From positions 1 through 52,870 of the forward strand of contig NZ_JACJDV010000022.1 of assembly GCF_014163735.1 (NCBI RefSeq): DNA of 52,870 bases, given 5' to 3'. A model generated the notes under the pieces. It saw nothing but the letters and a program-made list of their open reading frames with translations, was not told the origin of the DNA and did no database searches. Shown in pieces: positions 1 through 7,842 of the stretch; the first letter of the stretch is position 1, and each line of letters opens with the position of its first letter. Position numbers and translations under genes: made by a program. This stretch comes from Shewanella sp. SR44-3. GTDB taxonomy: Bacteria; Pseudomonadota; Gammaproteobacteria; Enterobacterales; Shewanellaceae.

Positions 1-77
1 CCGAACTCAGAAGTGAAACACAGTATCGCCGATGGTAGTGTGGGGTCTCCCCATGCGAGAGTAGGTCATTTCCAGGC
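1..77 (+). rRNA. rrf: 5S ribosomal RNA, 3' part only
   Basis: The first 77 bases match the 3' two thirds of a gammaproteobacterial 5S rRNA: the CCGAACTCAGAAGTGAAA loop region, the GCCGATGGTAGTGTGGGG helix, the CCCCATGCGAGAGTAGG strand and a closing CCAGGC. The 5' part lies outside the window. A strong terminator follows at once, so this is the end of an rRNA operon. The closing stretch reads GGTCATTTCCAGGC where GGACATCGCCAGGC would be more usual, so this copy may carry a few changes. Confidence 0.95.
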
Positions 78-90
78 GCCAAACACGTAA

Positions 91-122
91 AAAAGCCCAT
101 AGCTAACGCTATGGGCTTTTTT
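91..122 (+). terminator. Rho-independent terminator of the rRNA operon
   Basis: Perfect 10-bp stem AGCCCATAGC/GCTATGGGCT (94-103 with 108-117) with a TAAC loop, followed by a run of T residues. It lies 14 bases after the 5S end. Confidence 0.93.
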
Positions 123-130
123 CGTATATC

Positions 131-240
131 TGCTTTGGAAATGACCACTCGAGCATGGTGAAAGTAAACGGTGCGAACGCAGTGAGGTTCAATACCCATG
201 TGGAGGCCAAAATTGTTCCTAACCATTTAAGGCACTTCTC
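131..240 (+). repeat. Diverged direct repeat, left copy (5S-trailer-like)
   Basis: This stretch resembles 1221-1312 in the same orientation. Two blocks align well: TGCTTTGGAAATGACC...GCATGG at the start and CATGTGGAGGCCAAAATT near the end. The right copy is shorter in the middle. Both copies follow a GGGC/GCCC plus T-run, as if both trail a 5S terminator. The two copies flank the broken transposase. Confidence 0.5.
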
Positions 241-299
241 ACACCAATTCGCATTGAAGTGTGATCTAATTGAGCTACGACATTTAATACTCTCTAAGC

Positions 300-1204
300 A
301 TGACAACTTTATCCTACAAAGAAATACTTGCTCTCTCTAAACAAGAGAAAAATGCTAATAAAAAGATCCGTCTATTAGCCGTCGCTACCTTCTTGCAAAT
401 TAATAATCGCTCAGAAGTCGCCAGACGCTTAAACGTCAGCCGTCGTAGTGTCAACGATTGGGTGTCGAGCTTCTTGAACCAAGGCTTGGCAGGCTTAGAG
501 GACAAGCCTCGTATTGGTAAAAAAGTCGATTAACCGCGAAGCAGAAAGAGCAAGTGTGCCAATTTGTTACAGATGCGACCCATTCTACAAAAGATGGCCG
601 TCTAATCGCTGACGACATTCAGCATTTCATCGCCTTACAATGCGGCGTTTCGTATAGCCATTCACATGTTTATTGGTTATTGCATAAGCTGGGTTTTAGT
701 TGGATAACCAGCCGCTCTATGCATCCCCAACAATCTGCTGAGGCACAAGAAACCTTTAAAAAAACTGCAAAATAAGACGATCGACATACTCCCCCGTCTA
801 TATCTTTTTGATCGCGTTGATATTTGGTTTCAAGATGCGATGAGGCAGCATTTGAAGCAAATATCAGAAGCCAAGGCCAATGATCGTTATGCGCTAGTGA
901 TCCTTGATGGTGCGGGTTGGCATACACAAGTCGTTGCAACTGAGTTTGATCATCTCTGGATACTGAAATTGCCTCCCTATTCTCCTGATTTGACCCCATA
1001 GAGCAGGTGTGTCAATGGCTACGCCAGCATTGTCTAGCTAACTGCTGCTTTAAAGACTTTAACGATATGGTTGAGCAATGTTGTCGAGCATGGAATACAT
1101 TCATTGAGTGTCAACATAGGATAAAACATTGTGCCATAGGGATTGGGCCAAGTTGGGAAGTCTTTAATCGTAATTGGTATAATAAAACAATGAGGCCACG
1201 CTAA
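300..1204 (+). pseudogene. IS630-family transposase remnant, frameshifted and internally deleted
   Basis: Three reading frames together give an IS630-type transposase. Residues from 300 to about 525 hold the N-terminal helix-turn-helix (NNRSEVARRLNVSRRSVNDW). The reading continues in another frame as RLTAKQKEQVCQFV from about 529 to 775, then shifts again to give VDIWFQD, LVILDGAGWH and LKLPPYSPDLTP at about 814-1000. A last shift at about 998 gives IEQVCQWLRQHCL. Two DDE-catalytic segments (LDGAGWH and the IEQV glutamate) are present but in different frames. Between WFQD and AMRQHLKQ some 60-70 residues usual for the family are missing. It cannot encode a working enzyme. No clear terminal inverted repeats were found. 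Confidence 0.85.
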
Positions 1205-1220
1205 TCGGGTGCCCTTTTTT

Positions 1221-1312
1221 TGCTCTGAAAATGATTCTTTGAACATGGGATATAAAGAGTAAATGCGCCACATGCAGAGGCCAAAATTTTTCCAATAGTT
1301 TAGGCTTCTTTC
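1221..1312 (+). repeat. Diverged direct repeat, right copy; start of a gene-free stretch
   Basis: Right partner of 131-240; it shares TGCTCTGAAAATGA...ACATGG and CATGCAGAGGCCAAAATT with it. The whole stretch 1205-1519 has no convincing gene. It holds this repeat, a T-rich run after GGGTGCCC, and AT-rich leader DNA just ahead of holD. Confidence 0.45.
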
Positions 1313-1519
1313 CATTATTTTTGGGGACAATACGGAGGACTTGTCCGCAGCTGGCCATGCCGGAGTGTACTCAGGTTTAGCTTTAGTATTTACTGGCGTT
1401 TAACTCTAGTGACTATTGCGTTATCCTTGGCTGATATTAATTCTTGTTCGATATTAAAATACTAAAACTAAACACTCATTTAATGTGATGAATCGTAGTA
1501 ACAGGACTGTGAGAGCGAT

Positions 1520-1870
1520 ATGGATAAGAAGGTATTTTTAGATGCGATGGGCATTAGCCGTTGGCACTTTGGCGCAGAAGAGGTTAAGCCTTTTATGGTG
1601 TTATGTGATGGTGAATTTGAATCATATCCAGAAAAGCAGCCGCTTATTGCTGAAGTATTATGCTTATTAGGATTAAAGCTGTCTCAGTGCCAATTTGGCG
1701 CTATGCCGATTAAAGGTGTGCAAGTGGTGTGGGATCTGCGCCATACTAAAACTCGGCCTCGAACTGCTTGGATTAACAGCGAGCCACTGTTAGCTTTACT
1801 GTCGAGCGATGGCAGCCTGAAGCGTGTCTTGTGGCAACAAATCTGCCAACATTTAAATCAATCCTCCTGA
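1520..1870 (+). CDS. holD: DNA polymerase III psi subunit
   Basis: Psi links the clamp-loader complex to chi and single-strand binding protein in the replicase. The 116-residue product is short for the family, but two family marks are visible: the N-terminal MGISRW segment (residues 10-15) and the C-terminal LWQQIC helix (about 104-109), as in Escherichia coli HolD. Psi is a fast-evolving protein, so position helps: it lies 7 bases ahead of rimI, the same holD-rimI order as in enterobacteria. The start at 1520 follows a GAGAG motif. Confidence 0.85.
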   Translation: MDKKVFLDAMGISRWHFGAEEVKPFMVLCDGEFESYPEKQPLIAEVLCLLGLKLSQCQFGAMPIKGVQVVWDLRHTKTRPRTAWINSEPLLALLSSDGSLKRVLWQQICQHLNQSS

Positions 1871-1877
1871 GCCCTTT

Positions 1878-2348
1878 ATGCACTCTACTCAATATGTCGT
1901 TCGCCCTCTAGTTGAGGCTCACCTTGATGCTATGCTGTTGATCGAACACGCCGCTCATAGCCACCCTTGGAGTCTTGCTAATCTAGCCGATTGCTTTGGC
2001 CGACTTCACTATGGTGCTGGTTTATTCTTACAGCAAGCGGGGGGGCCGGATGCGTTAGTGGGATTTTTTCTCATGCAGCAAGTGATTGATGAGGCAAGCT
2101 TACTGGATATTTGTGTTGATCCTAAGTTTCAGGGGCAAGGCTTGGGTCGTCTGTTAATGAAGCAGTTAATTGACGAAGCTGTTAACCGAGATGCAGCTGT
2201 CATTATGCTCGAAGTAAGGGCTTCAAATGTTGGCGCTATTCACCTCTACCAAAGCTTGGGCTTTATAGAAGTGAGTCGCCGCAAAAATTATTACCAGAGT
2301 CAAACTGGCTATGAAGACGCCATCTTGATGGATCTGACGTTTAATTAA
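1878..2348 (+). CDS. rimI: [Ribosomal protein bS18]-alanine N-acetyltransferase
   Basis: A 156-residue GNAT-fold protein that transfers acetyl from acetyl-CoA to the N-terminal alanine of ribosomal protein S18. The acetyl-CoA loop appears as VDPKFQGQGLGRLLM (about residues 84-98), and the C-terminal part has the RimI signature LEVRASNVGAIHLYQSLGF followed by RRKNYY. It is co-directional with holD and starts 7 bases after the holD stop, so the two are probably co-transcribed. A run of seven G residues at 2039-2045 lies inside the reading frame. Confidence 0.93.
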   Translation: MHSTQYVVRPLVEAHLDAMLLIEHAAHSHPWSLANLADCFGRLHYGAGLFLQQAGGPDALVGFFLMQQVIDEASLLDICVDPKFQGQGLGRLLMKQLIDEAVNRDAAVIMLEVRASNVGAIHLYQSLGFIEVSRRKNYYQSQTGYEDAILMDLTFN

Positions 2349-2384
2349 TTTTGATGTTTTAAAGTTAAAGTTTAACTATCTGAT

Positions 2385-2927
2385 TTATTTTATTAATTTA
2401 AGCAAAGCTTTGAATGTCTCTCCACTGGCTTGGTGCTGTATTTCGAATAGGGTTGACTCAACATTAGTGAGTTTGGCACCCAAATTCATCATCATTTGAA
2501 TGCCCAATATCTTATGGTCGTTACTGCGAGACGAGGTAGCATCTGCCACTAAATGCACCTTAAAATCATGTTCAAGTAAGTCTTGGCAGGTTTGATAGAC
2601 ACAGACATGGGCCTCTATTCCTGCAAGTAACACATTAGGGCGATTAAGTTGCTTAAGCTGAGTTTGAATGTCTTGGCATTGCCAAGCGCTGAAATGAGAT
2701 TTTGCTATTGGCTGGGTTGATTTTTCAAGTAACCTAACCAACTCTGGGCTGGTCTGCCCCAGTTTGTTGGGGAGTTGTTCGATCCAAATAATCGGAATAT
2801 CCAGTAGCTGCGCACCTGAAATTAAAATACTCAAATTATGGTGCAACTGGGCAGTTTGATTCATGATTTGCGCCAATTGACCTTGTACATCGACAATAAG
2901 TAATATGCTATCTTTTGCTGTTAACAT
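2385..2927 (-). CDS. Isochorismatase-family cysteine hydrolase
   Basis: The 180-residue product has the compact isochorismatase-like fold. The likely catalytic triad is visible: Asp13 in LLIVDVQ, Lys76 in IAKSHFSAW, and Cys109 in LLAGIEAHVCVYQTC with its preceding cis-peptide region. The family includes hydrolases of isochorismate, nicotinamide and small amides; the substrate here cannot be told. It is closest in pattern to the YcaC/isochorismatase-domain-1 group. It runs opposite to its neighbours, so it is its own unit. A GAGAGG motif precedes the ATG. Confidence 0.85.
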   Translation of the reverse strand: MLTAKDSILLIVDVQGQLAQIMNQTAQLHHNLSILISGAQLLDIPIIWIEQLPNKLGQTSPELVRLLEKSTQPIAKSHFSAWQCQDIQTQLKQLNRPNVLLAGIEAHVCVYQTCQDLLEHDFKVHLVADATSSRSNDHKILGIQMMMNLGAKLTNVESTLFEIQHQASGETFKALLKLIK

Positions 2928-3110
2928 GCCAACCTCTCGATGAGTTTTGGTTTGTCATCATGCCCGATACAGCAAAGGACTGATGTCGGTTGATCGAATT
3001 ACTGCTTATTTAATGAACGCTTGGTTGTCACTTTATAACCTGATTTTTATATAATAGAAAGCATTAAGCTGTTACTGAGTTAATTTGCTTAAGCGCTTAA
3101 TAAGGAAAAT

Positions 3111-3986
3111 ATGCCTATTTTTATAATGGCTTTAGTTAATCGTATGGTGGCTTGTCTGCTAGTTTGTCTTTCTTTGGCAGCAACGTCCTGCTGGGCTCAG
3201 TCTGTCCCCATGGCTGTAAAAGCGCCTGCTAAACGCATTATTGCGTTGTCACCTCAAGCCGTTGAGATGCTCTATGCCATAGGTGCTGGTGATTTGATCA
3301 TTGCGACCACAGATCATGCAGATTTTCCTGAGCAAGCGAAATCCATCCCCAGCATAGGTGGTTTCTATGGTTTATCCATTGAGCGTATCGTTGAGCTTAA
3401 TCCAGATCTTATTGTTTCTTGGGCGAGTGGCAATAAGTTAGATGATTTACAGCGATTGACTCAACTGGGCTTTACTCTATTAGATAGCGATCCTAAGACT
3501 TTAGATGATGTCGCTGTGGATCTAGAGCGTTTAGGTGCCGCTACAGGGTATGGCGCTCAAGCTAATGCATTAGCCAATGACTTTCGTCAACAATTAGCTA
3601 AAGTTCGCCTCGAAGCGCTGAATAAACCTAAGGTGAAGTTATTTTATCAGCTCTGGTCAGAGCCATTAATGACGGTTGCAAAGCACAGCTGGATACAGCA
3701 AAGTATTTCAGCCTGTCATGGTGATAATGTGTTTTTTGCAGCAAGCAGTGATTATCCTCAAGTGAGCGTAGAGAATGTGTTACTTACGGGGGCTCAAGTG
3801 ATCATTCAGAGTAAAGATAAAGGCAATGTGCTGGGGATTGACTGGTCAAAGTGGCCTGAGCTTCCTGCTGTTAGCCTGCAGCATATCTACCAGCTTGATG
3901 CGGATTTACTCCATAGAGCCTCGCCACGTTCAATTATGGGGGTTAAGGCTCTATGTGATGTGCTTGATAAGGTCCGCTCTAATTAG
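3111..3986 (+). CDS. btuF: Vitamin B12 (cobalamin) ABC transporter substrate-binding protein
   Basis: A 291-residue periplasmic binding protein with a signal peptide (hydrophobic 13-26, probable cut after CWAQ near residue 30). It shows the BtuF pattern: KRIIALSPQAVEMLYAIGAG, then DHADFPEQAKSIPSIGG, then LSIERIVELNPDLIVSW. In the BtuF family these form the N-terminal lobe around the corrinoid; the second lobe follows a long helix at about 148-175. No BtuC or BtuD genes and no cobalamin riboswitch are seen nearby, so its membrane partners must be elsewhere. The start has an AAGGA site 8 bases upstream. A haem- or siderophore-binding homologue is the main alternative. Confidence 0.85.
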   Translation: MPIFIMALVNRMVACLLVCLSLAATSCWAQSVPMAVKAPAKRIIALSPQAVEMLYAIGAGDLIIATTDHADFPEQAKSIPSIGGFYGLSIERIVELNPDLIVSWASGNKLDDLQRLTQLGFTLLDSDPKTLDDVAVDLERLGAATGYGAQANALANDFRQQLAKVRLEALNKPKVKLFYQLWSEPLMTVAKHSWIQQSISACHGDNVFFAASSDYPQVSVENVLLTGAQVIIQSKDKGNVLGIDWSKWPELPAVSLQHIYQLDADLLHRASPRSIMGVKALCDVLDKVRSN

Positions 3987-4016
3987 TCCAGCTGTTTAAG
4001 CCCAGGCTCTTCCTGT

Positions 4017-4032
4017 GTGTCCGATCGGACAC
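4017..4032. promoter_or_regulatory. Enhancer-like operator palindrome, site 1
   Basis: Perfect 16-bp palindrome GTGTCCGATCGGACAC. It lies about 120 bases upstream of a sigma-54 promoter, as expected for an enhancer bound by an NtrC-type activator. Confidence 0.8.
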
Positions 4033-4041
4033 TTTTCATGG

Positions 4042-4051
4042 TTCCGGACAC
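4042..4051. promoter_or_regulatory. Half-site of the same operator
   Basis: TTCCGGACAC keeps the right arm (CGGACAC) of the flanking palindromes, with a poor left arm. It lies between the two full sites. Confidence 0.5.
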
Positions 4052-4061
4052 TTTTATTTAA

Positions 4062-4073
4062 TGTCCGCGGACA
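4062..4073. promoter_or_regulatory. Enhancer-like operator palindrome, site 2
   Basis: Perfect 12-bp palindrome TGTCCGCGGACA. It has the same arms as site 1 but no two-base spacer. Its centre is 43 bases from that of site 1, about four helical turns. A further half-site GTGTCCG occurs at 4195-4201, downstream of the promoter. Confidence 0.75.
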
Positions 4074-4151
4074 CATTAGTCATACCCACCCAAAAATACA
4101 TTCACAATATATCATATTGTTTAATAATGATTTATTCCTTTCCTGCTGACG

Positions 4152-4170
4152 TTGGCACGGCTTGTGCTTT
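4152..4170 (+). promoter_or_regulatory. Sigma-54 (-24/-12) promoter of the efflux operon
   Basis: TTGGCACGGCTTGTGCTTT has GG at 4154-4155 and GC at 4166-4167, separated by exactly ten bases, and the full TTGGCACG block of the -24 element. Transcription should begin near 4178, giving a leader of about 85 bases before the adaptor gene. The activator is probably the NtrC-type regulator encoded at 9202. Confidence 0.85.
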
Positions 4171-4263
4171 GTCTATGTTATAGATTAATTAAAAGTGTCC
4201 GTTTGAGAAGGTATGGCGTGATGGTACTACCGGTGGCTCGAACGGTAAGGACAAGGATGCAAG

Positions 4264-5523
4264 ATGATTAAAGATACTAGCGCTCAAGATAAGCAAGTCT
4301 TACCCAGTCGAGTGAAAACTTTAAAGGCACCGATATTATTGGGTGTGTCTACGGTGTTGATGAGTGCCTTAGTGTGGGCAAGTTTTTCTGGCGAGCAAGC
4401 CAGGGTGTCAGTGGATGCAAGCGAGCTTAGATTTGCGACCTTGAGTCGCGGCACGCTAGTACGAGACATTGCAACTACAGGAAAAATTGTAGCGGCCAAT
4501 GCGCCCATCCTTTACAGCACAGAGGAAGGGGTGGTGACCTTATTAAGCCAGCCTGGGGACGATGTTGCTTTAGGGCAAGTGGTTGCCCAGATTGAAAGCC
4601 CCAGTTTATTGAGCAATCACAAGCAGCAGCAAGCGTTACTTGAAGGCATGGCTAGTTCATTAGCGCGGGCTAAGTTAGATGCTAGGCGTCAGCAATTACT
4701 GGTCAGCCAAGCTTTAGATATGGCTAAAGTCGATTTAGATGCCGCTGAGCGTGAGAGCCGCCGCGGTGATCAATTGATTAAAAGTAAGTTGATTAGCAAG
4801 ATAGATTTTGAGAAGAGTAAAGATGATCTGCACAAGGCTAAGCTAGTCCACAAGCATGCCTTGGAAGAAGTGGCACTATTAAAAGACACCTTAAGTTTTG
4901 AGCTGCAAAACAGCGCGCTTGAAGTGGATAGGCAGGCCTTAGTGGTACTTGAATATGAGCGTCAAATCGAAGCGTTAAAGATAAAAGCGCCAGTGGCTGG
5001 GATTATAGGTAACTGGTTAGTCGAGCAAAAAGCGCGCATTGCTCCCAGTCAACCGATCCTAACGGTTGTTGATTTAAGCGCTTTTGAAGCCGAGCTTGCT
5101 GTGCCAGAGGCTTACGCCGATGAACTAGGTTTAGGCATGGACGTTGAGCTTAATTTTGGCAATGTCAATCTAGTGGGCAAGCTTTCATCTATCTCGCCAG
5201 AAGTGCGTGAGCGTGAGGTATCTGCTCGAGTGCGATTTGAAGGCAGCGACAAGCTTATGCTACGCCAGAACCAACGCCTGTCGGCGCGAGTATTACTGGA
5301 ACACCGACCTAATGTGTTGATGGTTAAGCGCGGAGACTTTTTGGCCCAAGGTGGCAGCCACGTATATAAAGTGGATGGTGAATTGGCGCACCTTACGAGT
5401 ATTGAATTGGGTGCCCGCAGCATGAGTCAAGTTGAAGTGCTTGCTGGTGGTGAAGAGGGCGATGTTTGGGTGATATCTGGCAGCGAGTTATTTAAACAAG
5501 CGGCAAAGGTGCAAATTAACTAA
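4264..5523 (+). CDS. Periplasmic adaptor (membrane-fusion) subunit of an ABC efflux pump
   Basis: A 419-residue HlyD/MacA-type adaptor bridging an inner-membrane ABC exporter and an outer-membrane channel. It has one N-terminal membrane anchor (about residues 24-42). A lipoyl half-motif (LYSTEEGVVTLLSQPGDDVALGQ) comes next, then a long alpha-hairpin (about 120-230, rich in K, E, A, L), the second lipoyl half (IKAPVAGIIGNW), and beta-barrel segments. It is the first gene after the sigma-54 promoter, with AAGGA ahead of the ATG. No TolC-like gene is present, so it would use an outer-membrane channel encoded elsewhere. Substrate unknown. Confidence 0.88.
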   Translation: MIKDTSAQDKQVLPSRVKTLKAPILLGVSTVLMSALVWASFSGEQARVSVDASELRFATLSRGTLVRDIATTGKIVAANAPILYSTEEGVVTLLSQPGDDVALGQVVAQIESPSLLSNHKQQQALLEGMASSLARAKLDARRQQLLVSQALDMAKVDLDAAERESRRGDQLIKSKLISKIDFEKSKDDLHKAKLVHKHALEEVALLKDTLSFELQNSALEVDRQALVVLEYERQIEALKIKAPVAGIIGNWLVEQKARIAPSQPILTVVDLSAFEAELAVPEAYADELGLGMDVELNFGNVNLVGKLSSISPEVREREVSARVRFEGSDKLMLRQNQRLSARVLLEHRPNVLMVKRGDFLAQGGSHVYKVDGELAHLTSIELGARSMSQVEVLAGGEEGDVWVISGSELFKQAAKVQIN

Positions 5524-5547
5524 CGTAAATTGAAGGAGGATCCCGTG

Positions 5548-5778
5548 ATGAATCACTCAACACCCAGCTATCTCGGCATTTTAGCCCTAGGTCTTCTGAT
5601 GGTTGCCTTAAGCATAAGTATTGATACTGCCACGAATTGGCTCAGTTTAAGCCTGGAGATTGTCGAGATGACGTCCCAGAGCAGCAAAGATGGTTTTGAA
5701 AAGGTCGGCGAGGTTGATGGATTGATAGCACTCATGCTGTGGCTCATCGAGCAAACCGCACAAATATTACAAAAATAA
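5548..5778 (+). CDS. Small membrane protein of unknown function within the efflux operon
   Basis: The start is the ATG at 5548, 7 bases after a perfect AAGGAGGA site (5533-5540); an upstream in-frame TTG overlaps that site and is unlikely. The 76-residue product has a hydrophobic segment at about 8-24 (LGILALGLLMVALSISI), a polar middle (EMTSQSSKDGFEKVGEVDG), and a second amphipathic or hydrophobic stretch at about 52-65 (IALMLWLIEQTAQIL). I do not recognise a family. It sits 24 bases after the adaptor and 10 bases before the ATPase, so it is translated with the pump and may be an accessory subunit. Its function is unknown. Confidence 0.75.
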   Translation: MNHSTPSYLGILALGLLMVALSISIDTATNWLSLSLEIVEMTSQSSKDGFEKVGEVDGLIALMLWLIEQTAQILQK

Positions 5779-5788
5779 GGACATCACT

Positions 5789-6511
5789 ATGTTAACCATG
5801 AAAAACATCAGCAAGGTATTTAAGACTGATTTAGTGGAAACCCATGCCTTGCGGGATTTCAATCTAACAGTTAATGAAGGTGAGTTTGTCGCTGTGACAG
5901 GGCCATCGGGCTCAGGCAAGACCACTTTTTTAAACATCGCCGGCATGCTAGAGGGCTTTACTCATGGCGAGTACTTTCTCGATGGCGAAAACGTTTCCAA
6001 CTTAAGCGACAACAAGAGTGCCTCGGTAAGAAATGAAAAGATTGGTTTTATATTTCAAGGCTTTAATCTTATCTCGGATCTTAACTTGGCAGAAAACGTC
6101 GAAGTGCCACTGCGCTATCGAGGCTTTAGTGCCAAAGAACGTCAGCGCCGAGTAAAGCAAGCCTTAGAACAAGTCGGCCTCGGCGCCAGAATGGAGCACA
6201 TGCCAAGCCAGCTTTCTGGTGGTCAGCAGCAAAGGGTTGCCATAGCAAGGGCGCTAGCAGGCGAACCTAGATTCTTACTCGCTGATGAACCCACAGGTAA
6301 CCTAGACAGTTTAATGGCGCGCCAAGTGATGGAGCTACTTGAGAACATTAATAAAGCGGGCACCACTATTATTATGGTGACCCATGACGCTGAACTTGCC
6401 CGCCGCGCTCAGCGCAATATCCAAATTGTCGATGGCCAAGTGTGTGACTTTAATAGCTATCAGCAGCCCTCAGCCGTAATGGCTGAGCGTGTTGCTAACG
6501 CTGGTCGCTAA
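5789..6511 (+). CDS. ABC transporter ATP-binding subunit (MacB/LolD type)
   Basis: A 240-residue ATPase with Walker A GPSGSGKTT (about residues 38-46), Q-loop FIFQGFNL, signature LSGGQQQRVAIARAL, Walker B FLLADEPTGNLDS and switch histidine in VTHD. This is the MacB/LolD/FtsE branch, which couples ATP use to work across the periplasm rather than to transport through the membrane itself. In this locus it would pair with the two separate FtsX-type permeases that follow. The stop is 10 bases before the next ATG. Confidence 0.93.
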   Translation: MLTMKNISKVFKTDLVETHALRDFNLTVNEGEFVAVTGPSGSGKTTFLNIAGMLEGFTHGEYFLDGENVSNLSDNKSASVRNEKIGFIFQGFNLISDLNLAENVEVPLRYRGFSAKERQRRVKQALEQVGLGARMEHMPSQLSGGQQQRVAIARALAGEPRFLLADEPTGNLDSLMARQVMELLENINKAGTTIIMVTHDAELARRAQRNIQIVDGQVCDFNSYQQPSAVMAERVANAGR

Positions 6512-6521
6512 GGAGAAGTGT

Positions 6522-7832
6522 ATGTTTTTTTATTATTGCGACTTAGCCTGGCGAAGCATTAAAAAAACGCCAGCGCTATCGGTACTTATGGTACTGGCTA
6601 TTTCAGTGGGCATTGGCATCACAATCACCACGTTAAATGTGTATCAGATGATGGCGAATAACCCTGCTGGGGAGCGCTCTGTTCAATTAAATGCAGTCAT
6701 GCTTTGGAGTCAAGGGCCAGACACTTGGACTAAATTTAATCAAAGCATGACCTATCAAGATGCGATGGGGTTAAGGAACAGCAATATTCCTCGCCGTCAG
6801 GTGGCTTCATTTAGAACGGGTATGGCGGTTCAGTCAGATAATAAAGCTGTTGAGCCTGAGTTACAGGGCATTCGAGTGACCGATAGTGACTTTTTTAGTA
6901 TGTTTTCAGTACCGTTTCTCTTTGGTGACACATGGGATAAAGGCATTGATACACGGGCTAGTTATCAAGTGGTTATCAGCGAAGCTCTAAACTTGAAGCA
7001 CTTTAATGGCGCCAATAGTGTCGGTAAGAATTTGTATCTCAATGGCAAGCCGTATCAAATCGCTGGGGTAATTAAAGACTGGAATCCCCAGCCCAAATAT
7101 TACGACCCAACCAATGGCGCTTTTAATGATGCAGAAGAGATTTATTTACCATTCTCGCTCACGCCCATTGAAGAGTTTGAAGTTTGGGGTAATACCAATG
7201 GTTGGCAATTCGAACCTATGGACAACTATCAAGATAGGCTTAATTCTGAAAAAGCTTGGGTGCAATTTTGGGTTGAGCTGAATAGCTCTGAGCAAAAGGC
7301 AAGTTACCAAGAGTGGCTAACTCAATATGTAGAGAAGCAAAAATCATTTGGCCGCTTCAAAGCAGATAAAAGCCCCAAAGATTCAAATAGCCTGAAGGAC
7401 GTTCAGCAATGGCTTGAGTACAACAAAGCGGTGAGTAAAGACAATAAAATCCTCGTTGGACTGAGCTTTTTGTTTTTAGCCGTGTGTTTAGTGAATATTT
7501 TAGGGCTTATGCTAACTAAGTTCTTAAAAAGGGCGCCAGAAGTGGGAGTACGCCGAGCTATAGGGGCAAGCCGTGGGCAGATCTTTAGCCAGTATATGGT
7601 CGAGGTTGGGGTCATTGGGTTGTTGGGCGGCGTGATAGGGCTAATATGGGCATGGGTTGCGCTGAGTGTCTTAGCGGCTCACTTTGATATGGCTAAAAGC
7701 CTAACCCAGCTTGATCTCAGTATGTGGTTTATCACTCCAGCTATTGCCATCAGTACCGCAGTGCTCGCGGGGCTTTATCCCGCTTGGGTAGTGTGCCGCA
7801 CTAATCCTAGTGTTTATCTTAAAAGCCAATAA
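6522..7832 (+). CDS. FtsX/MacB-type ABC permease, first subunit
   Basis: The start is the ATG at 6522 after AAGGAG (6510-6515); a longer reading from 6489 runs into the ATPase gene and lacks a site. The 436-residue protein has one N-terminal membrane span (about 18-40), a large periplasmic MacB-core domain (about 45-310), and three C-terminal spans (about 315-340, 365-390, 405-425). KRAPEVGVRRAIGASRGQI just after the second span is the coupling-helix signature of the FtsX family. It is most likely half of a heterodimer with the next gene, from which it differs widely in the periplasmic domain. Confidence 0.9.
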   Translation: MFFYYCDLAWRSIKKTPALSVLMVLAISVGIGITITTLNVYQMMANNPAGERSVQLNAVMLWSQGPDTWTKFNQSMTYQDAMGLRNSNIPRRQVASFRTGMAVQSDNKAVEPELQGIRVTDSDFFSMFSVPFLFGDTWDKGIDTRASYQVVISEALNLKHFNGANSVGKNLYLNGKPYQIAGVIKDWNPQPKYYDPTNGAFNDAEEIYLPFSLTPIEEFEVWGNTNGWQFEPMDNYQDRLNSEKAWVQFWVELNSSEQKASYQEWLTQYVEKQKSFGRFKADKSPKDSNSLKDVQQWLEYNKAVSKDNKILVGLSFLFLAVCLVNILGLMLTKFLKRAPEVGVRRAIGASRGQIFSQYMVEVGVIGLLGGVIGLIWAWVALSVLAAHFDMAKSLTQLDLSMWFITPAIAISTAVLAGLYPAWVVCRTNPSVYLKSQ

Positions 7833-7842
7833 GGGGGCGAGT

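Noticed and set aside
2039..2045. Run of seven G residues in rimI as a phase-variation tract
   Set aside because: The frame is intact on both sides, and the run lies in a variable loop; seven bases is a modest length and no switching partner is visible.
2939..3110. Possible cobalamin riboswitch before btuF
   Set aside because: No B12-box or matching stems were seen in the 170-base leader.
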